A stretch of 32,519 nt of DNA from an uncultured Prevotella sp. (lineage in GTDB: Bacteria; Bacteroidota; Bacteroidia; Bacteroidales; Bacteroidaceae): NCBI GenBank assembly GCA_900315695.1, contig ONAE01000020.1, positions 1 to 32,519 of the forward strand. Direction: 5' to 3'. Below the pieces are notes generated by a model that saw only the letters and a list, made by a program, of their open reading frames with translations, was not told the origin of the DNA and did not search any database. Below are positions 24,341 to 32,227 of this stretch, in pieces. Each line of letters starts with the position of its first letter. Position 1 is the stretch's first letter. The position numbers were made by a program, and so were the translations under genes.

Positions 24341-25846
24341 TTATTTCACGTATTCAGCGAAATCTGTCAGTTTCATATCGCCCTTGCGAGCCAGCGTGTC
24401 GTGCATGGCAAACGCAGCAGGCAGGTTATGACGGGTCTGACCCATCTTCGAGATCTTCAGGTAATCCCACAGCAGCTGCTTGTAGTCAGGATGAGCACAG
24501 TTCTCAATAATGCACTCTGCACGCTGGAAGGGACCCTTGCCACGCAGGTCGGCAATACCCTGCTCCGTCACGATAATGTTCACGTCGTGCTCAGAGCTGT
24601 CCTGGTGAGAAACGAACGGTACGATCGAGCTGATCACACCACCCTTAGCCACAGAAGGACATGTAAATATAGAAAGGTACGCGTTACGGATGAAGTCACC
24701 CGAACCACCGATACCGTTCATCATCTTCACACCACTGATATGGGTAGAGTTCACATTTCCATAGAGGTCAGCCTCGATAGCGGTATTGATGGCGATCACA
24801 CCTAATCGACGGATAATCTCAGGCGAGTTAGAAATCTCACTCTGACGCAGCGTCAGGTGATCCTTGAAGTAGTCCATGTGGTCATACACCTGCATCAGAC
24901 ACTCGTTAGATACGGTGAGTGAACAAGCCGAAGCATCCTTCACACGACCGTTCAGCATCATAGCCACCACACTGTCCTGCAGCACTTCGGTATAGATGTT
25001 GAAGTCGGGCACGTGCTTGTCCTGACCCAGGGCGCCGAGGATGGCATTGGCTGTTGAACCCACGCCACTCTGCAGTGGCAGGAACTCCTTGGGGATACGT
25101 CCCTTGTGCATCTCCTCTACGAGGAACTCTGCCGTCAGGTATCCGATCTTATCTGTTACAGGGTCACTGTCCTTGAAGGCACGGGCCTCATCGGGAATAT
25201 TACACTCCACGACACCCACCACCTTCTCTTTGGGGATGCTGACATAAGGCACACCGATTCGATCGCCTACATGCTCGATGGGAATTGCCTTGCGGTAAGG
25301 CGGATCCAGAGGCTCATAGACGTCGTGGATATACTTCGCATTGGGATTGTGGAAGCTGTTGAGCTCCAGGATGACGTGCTTGGCCAACTTGGCAGCCGTC
25401 GGAGAAATACCACCGGCAGCAGTCAGATAGACATGATAGTCGTTACCCACCTCTTCGATATCACACACCTCGAGGATTGCCCAGTCCAACGGACCGTAGA
25501 AGCCATAGCGCAGCTCCTGAGCCATGTGACTCAGATGCAGGTCGTTGTAGGGGATCTCGCCCATGTTCACATGCTTACGGAAATCAGGGTTCGTGGTGTA
25601 GGGGGCACGATAGAGGATAGCCTGTGCATTAGCCAGGTCACCGTCTGTGCTCTGTCCGGTAGAAGCACCTGTAAAGATAGCCACCTTAAACTCTCTACCA
25701 GCCTCATGCTCAGCCACAGCGAGCTTAGCCAGTTCCTTCGTGGTTGCCTTGGCCACACCAGCAGGTGTGAAGCCACTCATGGCGATATGGTCGCCATTCT
25801 TAATCAGTGCCGCAGCCTCTGCGGCAGTCAGTCGTGTATAAGCCAT
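24341..25846 (-). CDS. Acetyl-CoA hydrolase/transferase family CoA transferase
   Basis: A 501-residue protein of the AarC/Cat1/ScpC group, which swaps CoA between succinyl-CoA and acetate or propionate. The active-site glutamate is expected at Glu287 in IYTEVLQDSVV, and the oxyanion/CoA loop is MNGIGGSGDF (residues about 376-385). N-terminal ALIKNGDHIAMSGFTPAG and GSTANAILGAL fit the family. It probably makes succinate, acetate or propionate during fermentation, which fits a Bacteroidales anaerobe; the exact acid pair cannot be read. It is monocistronic behind its own promoter. Confidence 0.92.
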   Translation of the reverse strand: MAYTRLTAAEAAALIKNGDHIAMSGFTPAGVAKATTKELAKLAVAEHEAGREFKVAIFTGASTGQSTDGDLANAQAILYRAPYTTNPDFRKHVNMGEIPYNDLHLSHMAQELRYGFYGPLDWAILEVCDIEEVGNDYHVYLTAAGGISPTAAKLAKHVILELNSFHNPNAKYIHDVYEPLDPPYRKAIPIEHVGDRIGVPYVSIPKEKVVGVVECNIPDEARAFKDSDPVTDKIGYLTAEFLVEEMHKGRIPKEFLPLQSGVGSTANAILGALGQDKHVPDFNIYTEVLQDSVVAMMLNGRVKDASACSLTVSNECLMQVYDHMDYFKDHLTLRQSEISNSPEIIRRLGVIAINTAIEADLYGNVNSTHISGVKMMNGIGGSGDFIRNAYLSIFTCPSVAKGGVISSIVPFVSHQDSSEHDVNIIVTEQGIADLRGKGPFQRAECIIENCAHPDYKQLLWDYLKISKMGQTRHNLPAAFAMHDTLARKGDMKLTDFAEYVK

Positions 25847-25873
25847 AATCTTATTAAATTTGCAAATTTGCGT

Positions 25874-25882
25874 GCAAAATTA
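25874..25882 (-). promoter_or_regulatory. -7 promoter element for the CoA transferase gene
   Basis: TAATTTTGC on the minus strand fits TAnnTTTG. A TTTG at 25906-25903 lies 20 bases upstream as a -33 element. The start codon is about 27 bases downstream. Confidence 0.75.
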
Positions 25883-25924
25883 CGCTTTTTAAGTCAAATA
25901 GCCAAATAAATCGACAATAATTAG

Positions 25925-27256
25925 TTATTTTTCAGTGACGTAACGCATATCGTCGGTTTTAGCCTCCTCAGCCTTGATGAGTTCGAGATTGAGCATCTCT
26001 ATCTCGTTGGGCTTCACATCGTTGTTGGATTCAATGGGCTGATACCACGACCACTTGGCGAAGTATTCCTGCAGATCTTTCGACTGGAAGCGGTAGCCAT
26101 TACGGGCGAGGATCTCATTGCGCATGATGCGGAGGGTTGACTTCTTCAGGCGACGGAACTGTCCGTCGTTGAGCAGGATAGTCCAGGTATAGTTGAAACG
26201 GGGGAAGTCGTTGCGGGCCCAGGTGAGCTGTTCCTGATTCCCCTTGCGGTGATAGATGCCATACTCATCCTCCTCCACTTCGTAGAGGGTCAGTCCGTCG
26301 AGCGTGATGACAGCCTCCCACATGCCTTCAAGGTTGGTGAGACCGCGGATGCCGATAACACCCGTCACCGTACCATTAAACGGGAGATGCTTATATTCGG
26401 CACGGGCCACACCTTTCTCATAGATGGTGCCGTTGCTGATTTGCAGTGTATCGCCATATTTATCTACATAACGACCTGCCAGTTGAATATCCCACTTATC
26501 TAGCGCCACATCGAGTCCCTCGCCTCGCGCCTTGCCGTCGAGCACGTGCTGCAACAGTCCCTTCTGGTCATAGAGACAAAGCAGCTTAGTACCATACTTG
26601 TCTATAAGTTTCACACGAGGTGTGTTACTGAAAACATTGGTACCACTGCCTCCTGGCTCGTCGCTCAGGATGTACTCATTCTGCCTGCTGTAGTTGGGCG
26701 TCAGACGGAACATCAGTTCCTCACCTTCTGCCATCGCACTGAAGGTGATGGTCTTGTCGGCATTCACCTTGGCTGTATAGTCGCGGGGGCCGATGTTCCA
26801 CCGCGAACCGTTCCGGATACCTGGGTCACTGAGTACTAAGTCGCCCTTTCCGGGTTTCATGGTGTCTATCTTCCAGGTGTTGACCACCCTGACGAGACCG
26901 AACACGACGGTATATTCGTAGGTATCCTCGTTGAAACGGCTATGGCAGGTGACACGATAAGTATTCTCCCTGAGCCTATCCACCTTAATCTCCTTGAGTT
27001 CCCCCAAGTCCCAGCCACCTTCCTGGTAGAAGAGCCACATAGCCAGACCATCACCAGCTTCATCGTCGTAGGGATAGGCATCGTGCAGATACTTCAGGGC
27101 TTTCTGCGTGAGGTGCTTCTTCAGAAAGCCGTTATCAAACCAGCACTCAGCACCCTCCTGATAAAATCGTTCCAGAAAGACCTTGCCCCCGTCATCAGCA
27201 CGGACTGCCGAAAATCCTGCGAGCAGGAGTAAAAAGCAAACTAAAAATTTCTTCAT
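25925..27256 (-). CDS. Secreted protein with DUF3828-like and YARHG domains, unknown function
   Basis: A 443-residue exported protein with a signal peptide (MKKFLVCFLLLLAGFSAVRA). The N-terminal 25-140 region (FYQEGAECWFDNGFLKKHLT, then YTVVFGLVRVVNTWKIDTM) resembles DUF3828, a small module seen in periplasmic proteins. The middle is a beta-rich stretch, and the C-terminal part (375-430: LRIMRNEILARNGYRF, YFAKWSWYQP) matches the YARHG domain, a proposed extracellular or peptidoglycan-related module. It is the second gene after the hemolysin III-family gene, with an 11-base gap. No enzyme motif is visible. It may act in the envelope, but the role is unknown. Confidence 0.7.
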   Translation of the reverse strand: MKKFLVCFLLLLAGFSAVRADDGGKVFLERFYQEGAECWFDNGFLKKHLTQKALKYLHDAYPYDDEAGDGLAMWLFYQEGGWDLGELKEIKVDRLRENTYRVTCHSRFNEDTYEYTVVFGLVRVVNTWKIDTMKPGKGDLVLSDPGIRNGSRWNIGPRDYTAKVNADKTITFSAMAEGEELMFRLTPNYSRQNEYILSDEPGGSGTNVFSNTPRVKLIDKYGTKLLCLYDQKGLLQHVLDGKARGEGLDVALDKWDIQLAGRYVDKYGDTLQISNGTIYEKGVARAEYKHLPFNGTVTGVIGIRGLTNLEGMWEAVITLDGLTLYEVEEDEYGIYHRKGNQEQLTWARNDFPRFNYTWTILLNDGQFRRLKKSTLRIMRNEILARNGYRFQSKDLQEYFAKWSWYQPIESNNDVKPNEIEMLNLELIKAEEAKTDDMRYVTEK

Positions 27257-27267
27257 ATCGTTAAAGT

Positions 27268-27921
27268 TTAACAGTTCAAATATGCCATCAGCACGTCCCA
27301 GACAGCGATGATATGACAGACTGAGCCAGCCAGCACGAAGAAGTGGAAGACGGAGTGCATATACTTCGTCTTGTTCAGGGTATAGAACACGGCACCCGTG
27401 ATGTAACAGACACCCTCAGCTATAATCCAACTGACAGCGGCTGCCGATGTCGAATCCAGCAACGGCTTGAAGGCCACGAGCACACTCAGTCCCATGCCAA
27501 TGAAACAGAGTGTCTCCAGATTCGAATGCTCCTTCAGATGGATAAAGCTCACGATGGTACCAGCTACCGCACAAGCCCAGACGAAGATAAAGAGACTCCA
27601 ACCCCAGTAGCCCTGTTCACGCAGCGCTACCAGAGTCAGTGGCGAATAGCTACCCGCGATATGCCAGTAGATGGCAGCATGATCCCACTTACGCAAACGC
27701 TCCTTCCACTTGGAGTGGTGCTTCATCGAGTGGTAAAGTGTCGAGGCTATGTAAGAGCCTAACATACCGAAAAGATAAAGAATCACCCCTACCTGTGCCC
27801 AGTTGTTATCGCTTCGGAAGCACCATACAAGGAAGATGATGCCGAACACCACGCCCAACAGAATCCCGCCGCCATGCGACGCTGCATTCCATATCTCTTC
27901 CTTTCTGGTATATCTGATCAT
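27268..27921 (-). CDS. Hemolysin III (PAQR-family) membrane protein
   Basis: A 217-residue protein with seven predicted membrane segments and the PAQR pattern: ASTLYHSMKHHS (about residues 58-69), WDHAAIYWHIAGSYSP, and a C-terminal HSVFHFFVLAGSVCH, which hold the conserved Ser, Asp and His residues that form a buried metal site. Family members include bacterial hemolysin III (YqfA) and eukaryotic progestin/adiponectin receptors, some with hydrolase activity toward ceramide-like lipids. Whether this one lyses cells is not known; many are housekeeping membrane-lipid proteins. It leads an operon with the DUF3828-YARHG gene. Confidence 0.9.
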   Translation of the reverse strand: MIRYTRKEEIWNAASHGGGILLGVVFGIIFLVWCFRSDNNWAQVGVILYLFGMLGSYIASTLYHSMKHHSKWKERLRKWDHAAIYWHIAGSYSPLTLVALREQGYWGWSLFIFVWACAVAGTIVSFIHLKEHSNLETLCFIGMGLSVLVAFKPLLDSTSAAAVSWIIAEGVCYITGAVFYTLNKTKYMHSVFHFFVLAGSVCHIIAVWDVLMAYLNC

Positions 27922-27947
27922 TTCCTAATGGCTCCGATTTATCGGCT

Positions 27948-27956
27948 GCAAAGATA
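27948..27956 (-). promoter_or_regulatory. -7 promoter element for the hemolysin III-family operon
   Basis: TATCTTTGC on the minus strand matches TAnnTTTG, about 26 bases before the start codon. The -33 region is weak. Confidence 0.6.
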
Positions 27957-28028
27957 GATATTTTCTTGTGAATTTCGCATTTTTCTCATTTTTTTCTTAA
28001 AAAAATAGTGTTTTTAGAGAATTTGTTA

Positions 28029-28037
28029 TATATTTGC
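28029..28037 (+). promoter_or_regulatory. -7 promoter element upstream of the DUF4384 remnant
   Basis: TATATTTGC matches TAnnTTTG. It sits in an AT-rich tract after the hemolysin III-family promoter and would transcribe the broken DUF4384 region. No clear TTTG -33 is visible. Confidence 0.5.
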
Positions 28038-28102
28038 ACCGGATATAGCTACTTCCAAGTGGCTGGCATCGTATTTTTTATTATCAATAACAAAAAAGCG
28101 AT

Positions 28103-28506
28103 ATGAAAAAAGGATAGCTCCGATACGCTAAAAGCCCGATAAGGAGTTGGCTACCGATGTATTTAAGAACAACGATGATTTCTTCCTTTATTTCAAGTCA
28201 CCTGTGAATGGTTACCTGACAATCTTCTTATTTGATATTGCAGCCAACCAAGCCTACTGCATGCTCCCTTATCAGGATTCAGGCAGTGGCTCATATCCCA
28301 TCACCTTTGGACAAGATTATTATTTCTTCTCACCAAATAAATACGGAAGAGCCCTTTCCAAGAATGACCAGCAGCAACGCGATGACGGACTGGTGATACC
28401 AAGCTCATTAGATTACAAAGACTTCAACAAATGGCTTATGAAATGCCAACAAAAAGACGAAGAGATGGAGGTAAGACGCATCCCCATTAAGATCATCAAC
28501 AAATAG
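28103..28506 (+). pseudogene. Decayed DUF4384-family gene remnant
   Basis: The region begins with an ATG at 28103 that reads MKKG then stops at TAG (28115-28117). In another frame, from the stop at 28129-28131, an open frame of 124 residues runs to the TAG at 28504-28506 (LATDVFKNNDDFFLYF, YLTIFLFDIA, YYFFSPNKYG). That later part resembles the C-terminal half of DUF4384 proteins, a beta-rich module often paired with CsgG or PEGA proteins. No ATG starts the second frame; TTG at 28147 is the only nearby initiator and has no spaced ribosome-binding site. The likely history is an internal deletion that left the promoter, the start codon and the 3' part. It may still be a short coding gene from TTG, but that is less likely. 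Confidence 0.55.
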
Positions 28507-28542
28507 TTTTTGGAAATCTTTAGAAAAAAAAATCGCTAAAAA

Positions 28543-28575
28543 TTTGGATTTATTAATAATAATGCTTATCTTTGC
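28543..28575 (+). promoter_or_regulatory. Promoter for the PEGA/BACON surface cluster
   Basis: TTTG (28543-28546), a 20-base spacer and TATCTTTGC (28567-28575) give a full Bacteroidota promoter. It is followed by a leader of about 118 bases before the ATG at 28696. Confidence 0.8.
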
Positions 28576-28584
28576 AAAATCCAT

Positions 28585-28670
28585 ATGACGTCCATTAAAC
28601 TGAGAACCCCTACGTCTGAGCTTGCACTAAGCAAATAACCAATTACTAACAGCCGAATTCGGGAGGTTAT
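28585..28670 (+). promoter_or_regulatory. Leader with a 17-codon open frame and nested hairpin
   Basis: An ATG at 28585 opens a 17-residue frame (MTSIKLRTPTSELALSK) ending at TAA 28636-28638. The stop lies inside an outer stem, ATAACC (28635-28640) with GGTTAT (28665-28670), which encloses the short hairpin CCGAATTCGG (28653-28662). Translation of the small frame could open or close this structure, but no U-tract follows, so transcription attenuation is not supported and function is inferred only. Confidence 0.35.
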
Positions 28671-28695
28671 AGGCACAAAAACAACTATCAGACCT

Positions 28696-30243
28696 ATGAG
28701 GAAAATCTTATTACTCATTTGCTCGATCCTTATCACCGGCATCCTTCCTGTGATGGCTGATGGCATCAGTGTGATAAGTTTCAAACTTTTAGACACCGAT
28801 CTGACTGCCAACACCCGTGGCACTCAGAAACTGGATCAGAACGGAGAAAAGGCTGCCTTGATCAAGATTGTCACCCCCGAACGCGGGTTCCTGTTCAACG
28901 GTGGTTCACTGGGTATAGTAGGAACCGAGGAAAAAGCCGGCGAGATATGGCTCTACGTACCGCCACGCGCCCAGAAGATCACCATCACACATGAGGTGTT
29001 CGGCGTGCTGCGCGACTATTTCTATCCTGTTTCAGTACAGGGCGGACGCACCTATGAGATGCTGCTCGACATCGGTACGGGCCGCTATGTCACCATCACC
29101 AGCTCACAGGCCAAGTCGGATGTGACCGTCGATGGCGAATACCTCGGTAAGTCTCCTATCTATAACAGGTATATGAACTACGGACGTCATGCGATCGTGA
29201 CACAGAACGGCATTTACGAGGGCCAGGACACCATCGTCGTATCCTTCAACGACAGCAAGGACACCAAGATGGTGAATGTGGAGATGAAGGACATGAGCAG
29301 CCACTTCGGCGAGGTAACCGTCAACGTGGAGAACAATGCCGACATCTGGTTCAACGACCGTCAGGTGGGTACGGGCACCTGGAGCACCCAGCTCCGTGAG
29401 GGCAGCTACACCATCGAGACCCGCAAGGACAACTGCGATCCCGTGAGAACCACTTTCGTTGTGCATCCGCAGCAGCAGAACACGATCACCGCCGCCCCGC
29501 CGACACCGCATACAGGACGACTGAACATCTACACCCGTCCCCGCAGTGCGAAGGCAATCCTCAACGGCAACACCCCCATCGACGTGGCTGAGCTGCAGAC
29601 ACTGCCCGTGGGCACCTACCAGCTGGCCTTCAACCATAAGGGATATGTAGGCACGGACCGTGAGTTCACCGTCACCCACAACCAGACAACAACAGACACC
29701 GTGACTCTGGCCCGCGTGAAGTACATCAAGCCAAAGGCATTCTACTTCGGTGCAGGCTACGCCATCCGCTCATTAGGCGGCATCACCGCACTGGCTGGCG
29801 CCGTGTTATGGAACTTCGACCTGCAGGCCAGCTACACCTTCGGCCTCAGCAAGAGCGACGACGTGAGATGGTACAGCACCGACGGCAACGACAACTACCT
29901 GAGCAGCGTGTCCTACAAGCGCTCCACGTTTGCCATAAAACTTGGTTATCAGATTGCCCTCACCGAGCGTCTGGGCCTCACCCCGCAGGTGGGCTACGAG
30001 ATTGAGAAACTGGCAGGTACGGTGGAGGACGGCACAAATCTCTACGGCGACAAGGCATCGGCAAAGTGCCTCTCCATCGGCGCCAAGTTCCTCTGGGCAC
30101 CCATCAAGCATATCCATGTCTTCGCTAATCCGGCCTACTCCATCGGCATGAGCAAGGACGAGAACTTCCAGAAGATTGCTGACAACAGCGACATCAAGGC
30201 CGGTGGCTTCATGGCAAACCTCGGAGTCATCTTTAACTTCTAA
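28696..30243 (+). CDS. PEGA-repeat protein with C-terminal outer-membrane beta-barrel
   Basis: A 515-residue exported protein with a signal peptide (MRKILLLICSILITGILPVMA). Residues about 22-125 form an N-terminal beta domain. Three PEGA-like modules follow: about 130-195 (SDVTVDGEYLGKSPIY), 205-265 (ADIWFNDRQVGTGTWSTQL) and 274-340 (AKAILNGNTPIDVAELQTLP). Residues about 347-515 have alternating aromatic strands (FYFGAGYAIRSLGGITALAG) and end in Phe (GVIFNF), typical of an outer-membrane barrel that carries the chain to the surface or anchors it. PEGA modules are surface-exposed binding folds found with S-layer and adhesion proteins. It heads the operon with two BACON lipoproteins. Its partner and ligand are not known. 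Confidence 0.8.
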   Translation: MRKILLLICSILITGILPVMADGISVISFKLLDTDLTANTRGTQKLDQNGEKAALIKIVTPERGFLFNGGSLGIVGTEEKAGEIWLYVPPRAQKITITHEVFGVLRDYFYPVSVQGGRTYEMLLDIGTGRYVTITSSQAKSDVTVDGEYLGKSPIYNRYMNYGRHAIVTQNGIYEGQDTIVVSFNDSKDTKMVNVEMKDMSSHFGEVTVNVENNADIWFNDRQVGTGTWSTQLREGSYTIETRKDNCDPVRTTFVVHPQQQNTITAAPPTPHTGRLNIYTRPRSAKAILNGNTPIDVAELQTLPVGTYQLAFNHKGYVGTDREFTVTHNQTTTDTVTLARVKYIKPKAFYFGAGYAIRSLGGITALAGAVLWNFDLQASYTFGLSKSDDVRWYSTDGNDNYLSSVSYKRSTFAIKLGYQIALTERLGLTPQVGYEIEKLAGTVEDGTNLYGDKASAKCLSIGAKFLWAPIKHIHVFANPAYSIGMSKDENFQKIADNSDIKAGGFMANLGVIFNF

Positions 30244-30270
30244 TCTTCACCTTAAATTATATAAATAGGT

Positions 30271-31218
30271 ATGAATAAACTATTTCATTGCAGAACATGG
30301 GCACTGGCCGCTTTAGCGCTCTGCCTGTCGGCTTGCTCCTCCGACGAGGATGCCAGTTCGAAGGCTGAGGAAGAACTGCTGAACGTGGAGAGAGCGGTGG
30401 CCTTCGGCCCCACTGAGACCAGTTGGCAGGTGAAGATTGTTGCCGACTGTGAATGGGAGGTCGCTGCCGTTGATAATACCGGCTGGCAGGACCTCAGCGT
30501 TTCGCCCTCAAAGGGTAAGGGCAACGGCATACTGGTGCTCAACACGGAGCAGAACCACACGATGCAGGACCGTACCGCCGAACTGATCATCTCCACGAAG
30601 AATGGTCTGCAGCAGAAAGTGACCATCCAGCAGACCAGGAGCGGTGCCGACCTGAGCATCAGCCAGGAAGATTTTGAGTTCAGCGACGCCGCCGGCACAC
30701 AGACCCTGTCGGTAAAGTGTAACACCGACTGGGAGATCTTAGGTCTCTCGGACTTGGCGGGTGACGATACAAGCTGGCTTAAGCTGGGGCAGCTCTCCGG
30801 TAGTGGTAATGCCGAAGTGCCCTTCACCGTGGAGGAGTGTTTCGATGACGCCTACCGGTATGCCCTGCTCATCATTTCCGCCGGAAGCTTAGGCGACAAT
30901 ACATTCGCCATCGCCGTCAAGCAGAACGGCAAGGAGCTTATCACCATGTCGCTGGATGCCATCGAACAGACCTTCACGACCGACGGTGGTACGAAGAAGG
31001 TAAAGGTAACGACTAACGGTGCCTGGAGTGCTGCCATCCCCGCAGGCATCAGCTGGGTTAACATCACGCCCACCTCAGGCATCGGCAACGGTGAGATCAC
31101 CATCACATGCGATCCCTACGAGGGAGCTGGCCAGGAACGGCTGACAACACTCACTGTCAGCGCCGGTTCAAAGAACCCTCAGCGGAGCGATGTGATCATC
31201 ACGCAGACAGCAAACTAA
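30271..31218 (+). CDS. Triple-BACON domain lipoprotein A
   Basis: A 315-residue lipoprotein (CLSAC, Cys22) with three Ig-like BACON domains of about 90 residues each: about 38-126 (CEWEVAAVDNTGWQDLSVSP, then VTIQQTR), 128-223 (CNTDWEILG, then ALLIISAGS, AIAVKQNG) and 228-315 (GAWSAAIPAGISWVNITPTSG, ending DVIITQTAN). Each ends in a short beta strand with a Gln as in other BACON repeats. BACON modules are often attached to secreted glycoside hydrolases and mucin-targeting proteins; here there is no enzyme domain, so the protein is likely a surface binder or stalk. It starts 27 bases after the PEGA protein stop. It is a clear paralogue of the following gene. Confidence 0.85.
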   Translation: MNKLFHCRTWALAALALCLSACSSDEDASSKAEEELLNVERAVAFGPTETSWQVKIVADCEWEVAAVDNTGWQDLSVSPSKGKGNGILVLNTEQNHTMQDRTAELIISTKNGLQQKVTIQQTRSGADLSISQEDFEFSDAAGTQTLSVKCNTDWEILGLSDLAGDDTSWLKLGQLSGSGNAEVPFTVEECFDDAYRYALLIISAGSLGDNTFAIAVKQNGKELITMSLDAIEQTFTTDGGTKKVKVTTNGAWSAAIPAGISWVNITPTSGIGNGEITITCDPYEGAGQERLTTLTVSAGSKNPQRSDVIITQTAN

Positions 31219-31222
31219 CCAG

Positions 31223-32215
31223 ATGAACGATATGAAGACAAGACAAATACTTTTCTGTATATGCGCCGGTCTGCCTCTTATGGCAGGACTGACGGCCTGT
31301 ACGTCGGACGAGACGACGGAAGCCAAGCCAGCACAGGAGCTGCTGATGGTGGAGAAGGAGATAACCATGCCCCCATCGGAGACCAGCGGACTGGTGAAGA
31401 TCAGTGCCGACTGCCATTGGGATGTGACATCCGTGGACAATGGCGACTGGGGCGAGCTCACCGTGTCACCACGCTCCGGCGATGGTAGCGGCACCATTGT
31501 GATCACTACTGAGGAGAACCACTCATCGCTCGAGCGTACCGCCACCATCGTCATCTCTACGAAAGGCGGCCTTGAGCAGCACATCAGCCTGCGCCAGATG
31601 AGAAGCGATGCCGCCCTGAGTATCAACAAGGAGGTTTTCGAATTTAACGATGATGGAGGCACGCAGAGCCTCGTCATCGCCAGCAACAGCGACTGGGCGA
31701 TTACAGGCCATGAGGGAATCTCGTGGCTGGAGCTGGGCCAGGCAAGCGGCAACTCGGGTACCACCGAAGTGCCCATCCGCGTGAAGGGGGCTTACGATGA
31801 TACCGACCGTGTCGTGGAGCTCACGGCAACAGCCGGGAGCAACAAACTCAACTTCACTGTCAGCCAGGGGGGTAAACTGGCTATCATGCTGGGGGTAGGC
31901 ACTGAAGAGCTGCCCATGTTTTCGGGCGAAGGCGACAGTCAGACCGTGAATGTCACTTGTAATGCGGCATGGTATGCATACGTACCCGCGTCGGTGTCAT
32001 GGCTTCATCTGGAGCCTGCCTTTGGCTTCGGCGACGGTGAGCTCCATGTCCTATGTGATCTCAATGCCTCCGGCACCGAGCGCCAGACTACCTTTATTGT
32101 CACGGCAGGTACGAAGACCGTCATCCAGACTGATGTCCTCGTCAGACAGGAGCGCGCCGGGGAGGTTATCATCCCTGAGGAGCCCCATAACATAGACCCA
32201 CATCTCTCACGTTAA
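31223..32215 (+). CDS. Triple-BACON domain lipoprotein B
   Basis: A 330-residue lipoprotein (AGLTAC, Cys26) with three BACON domains (about 45-132, 135-225 and 230-315) and a short Pro/Glu tail ending NIDPHLSR. It aligns with lipoprotein A across its first two domains: VDN-x2-W-x-L-V-SP, EENH-x-RTA, STK-GLEQ and FEF-DD-GGTQS. This supports tandem duplication. The frame can start at 31223 or at ATG 31232; the latter begins MKTRQ and gives a shorter, equally normal signal peptide. The gap to the upstream stop is 4 or 13 bases, so the pair is co-transcribed. No enzyme motif is visible. The ligand is unknown. Confidence 0.82.
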   Translation: MNDMKTRQILFCICAGLPLMAGLTACTSDETTEAKPAQELLMVEKEITMPPSETSGLVKISADCHWDVTSVDNGDWGELTVSPRSGDGSGTIVITTEENHSSLERTATIVISTKGGLEQHISLRQMRSDAALSINKEVFEFNDDGGTQSLVIASNSDWAITGHEGISWLELGQASGNSGTTEVPIRVKGAYDDTDRVVELTATAGSNKLNFTVSQGGKLAIMLGVGTEELPMFSGEGDSQTVNVTCNAAWYAYVPASVSWLHLEPAFGFGDGELHVLCDLNASGTERQTTFIVTAGTKTVIQTDVLVRQERAGEVIIPEEPHNIDPHLSR

Positions 32216-32227
32216 AACGATTAGGCT

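Noticed and set aside
25106-25909. 267-codon plus-strand frame opposite the CoA transferase gene
   Set aside because: Antisense to a strong family match, and it also crosses that gene's promoter.
28507-28566. Terminator after the DUF4384 remnant
   Set aside because: A/T-rich runs are present but no stable GC-containing stem was found.
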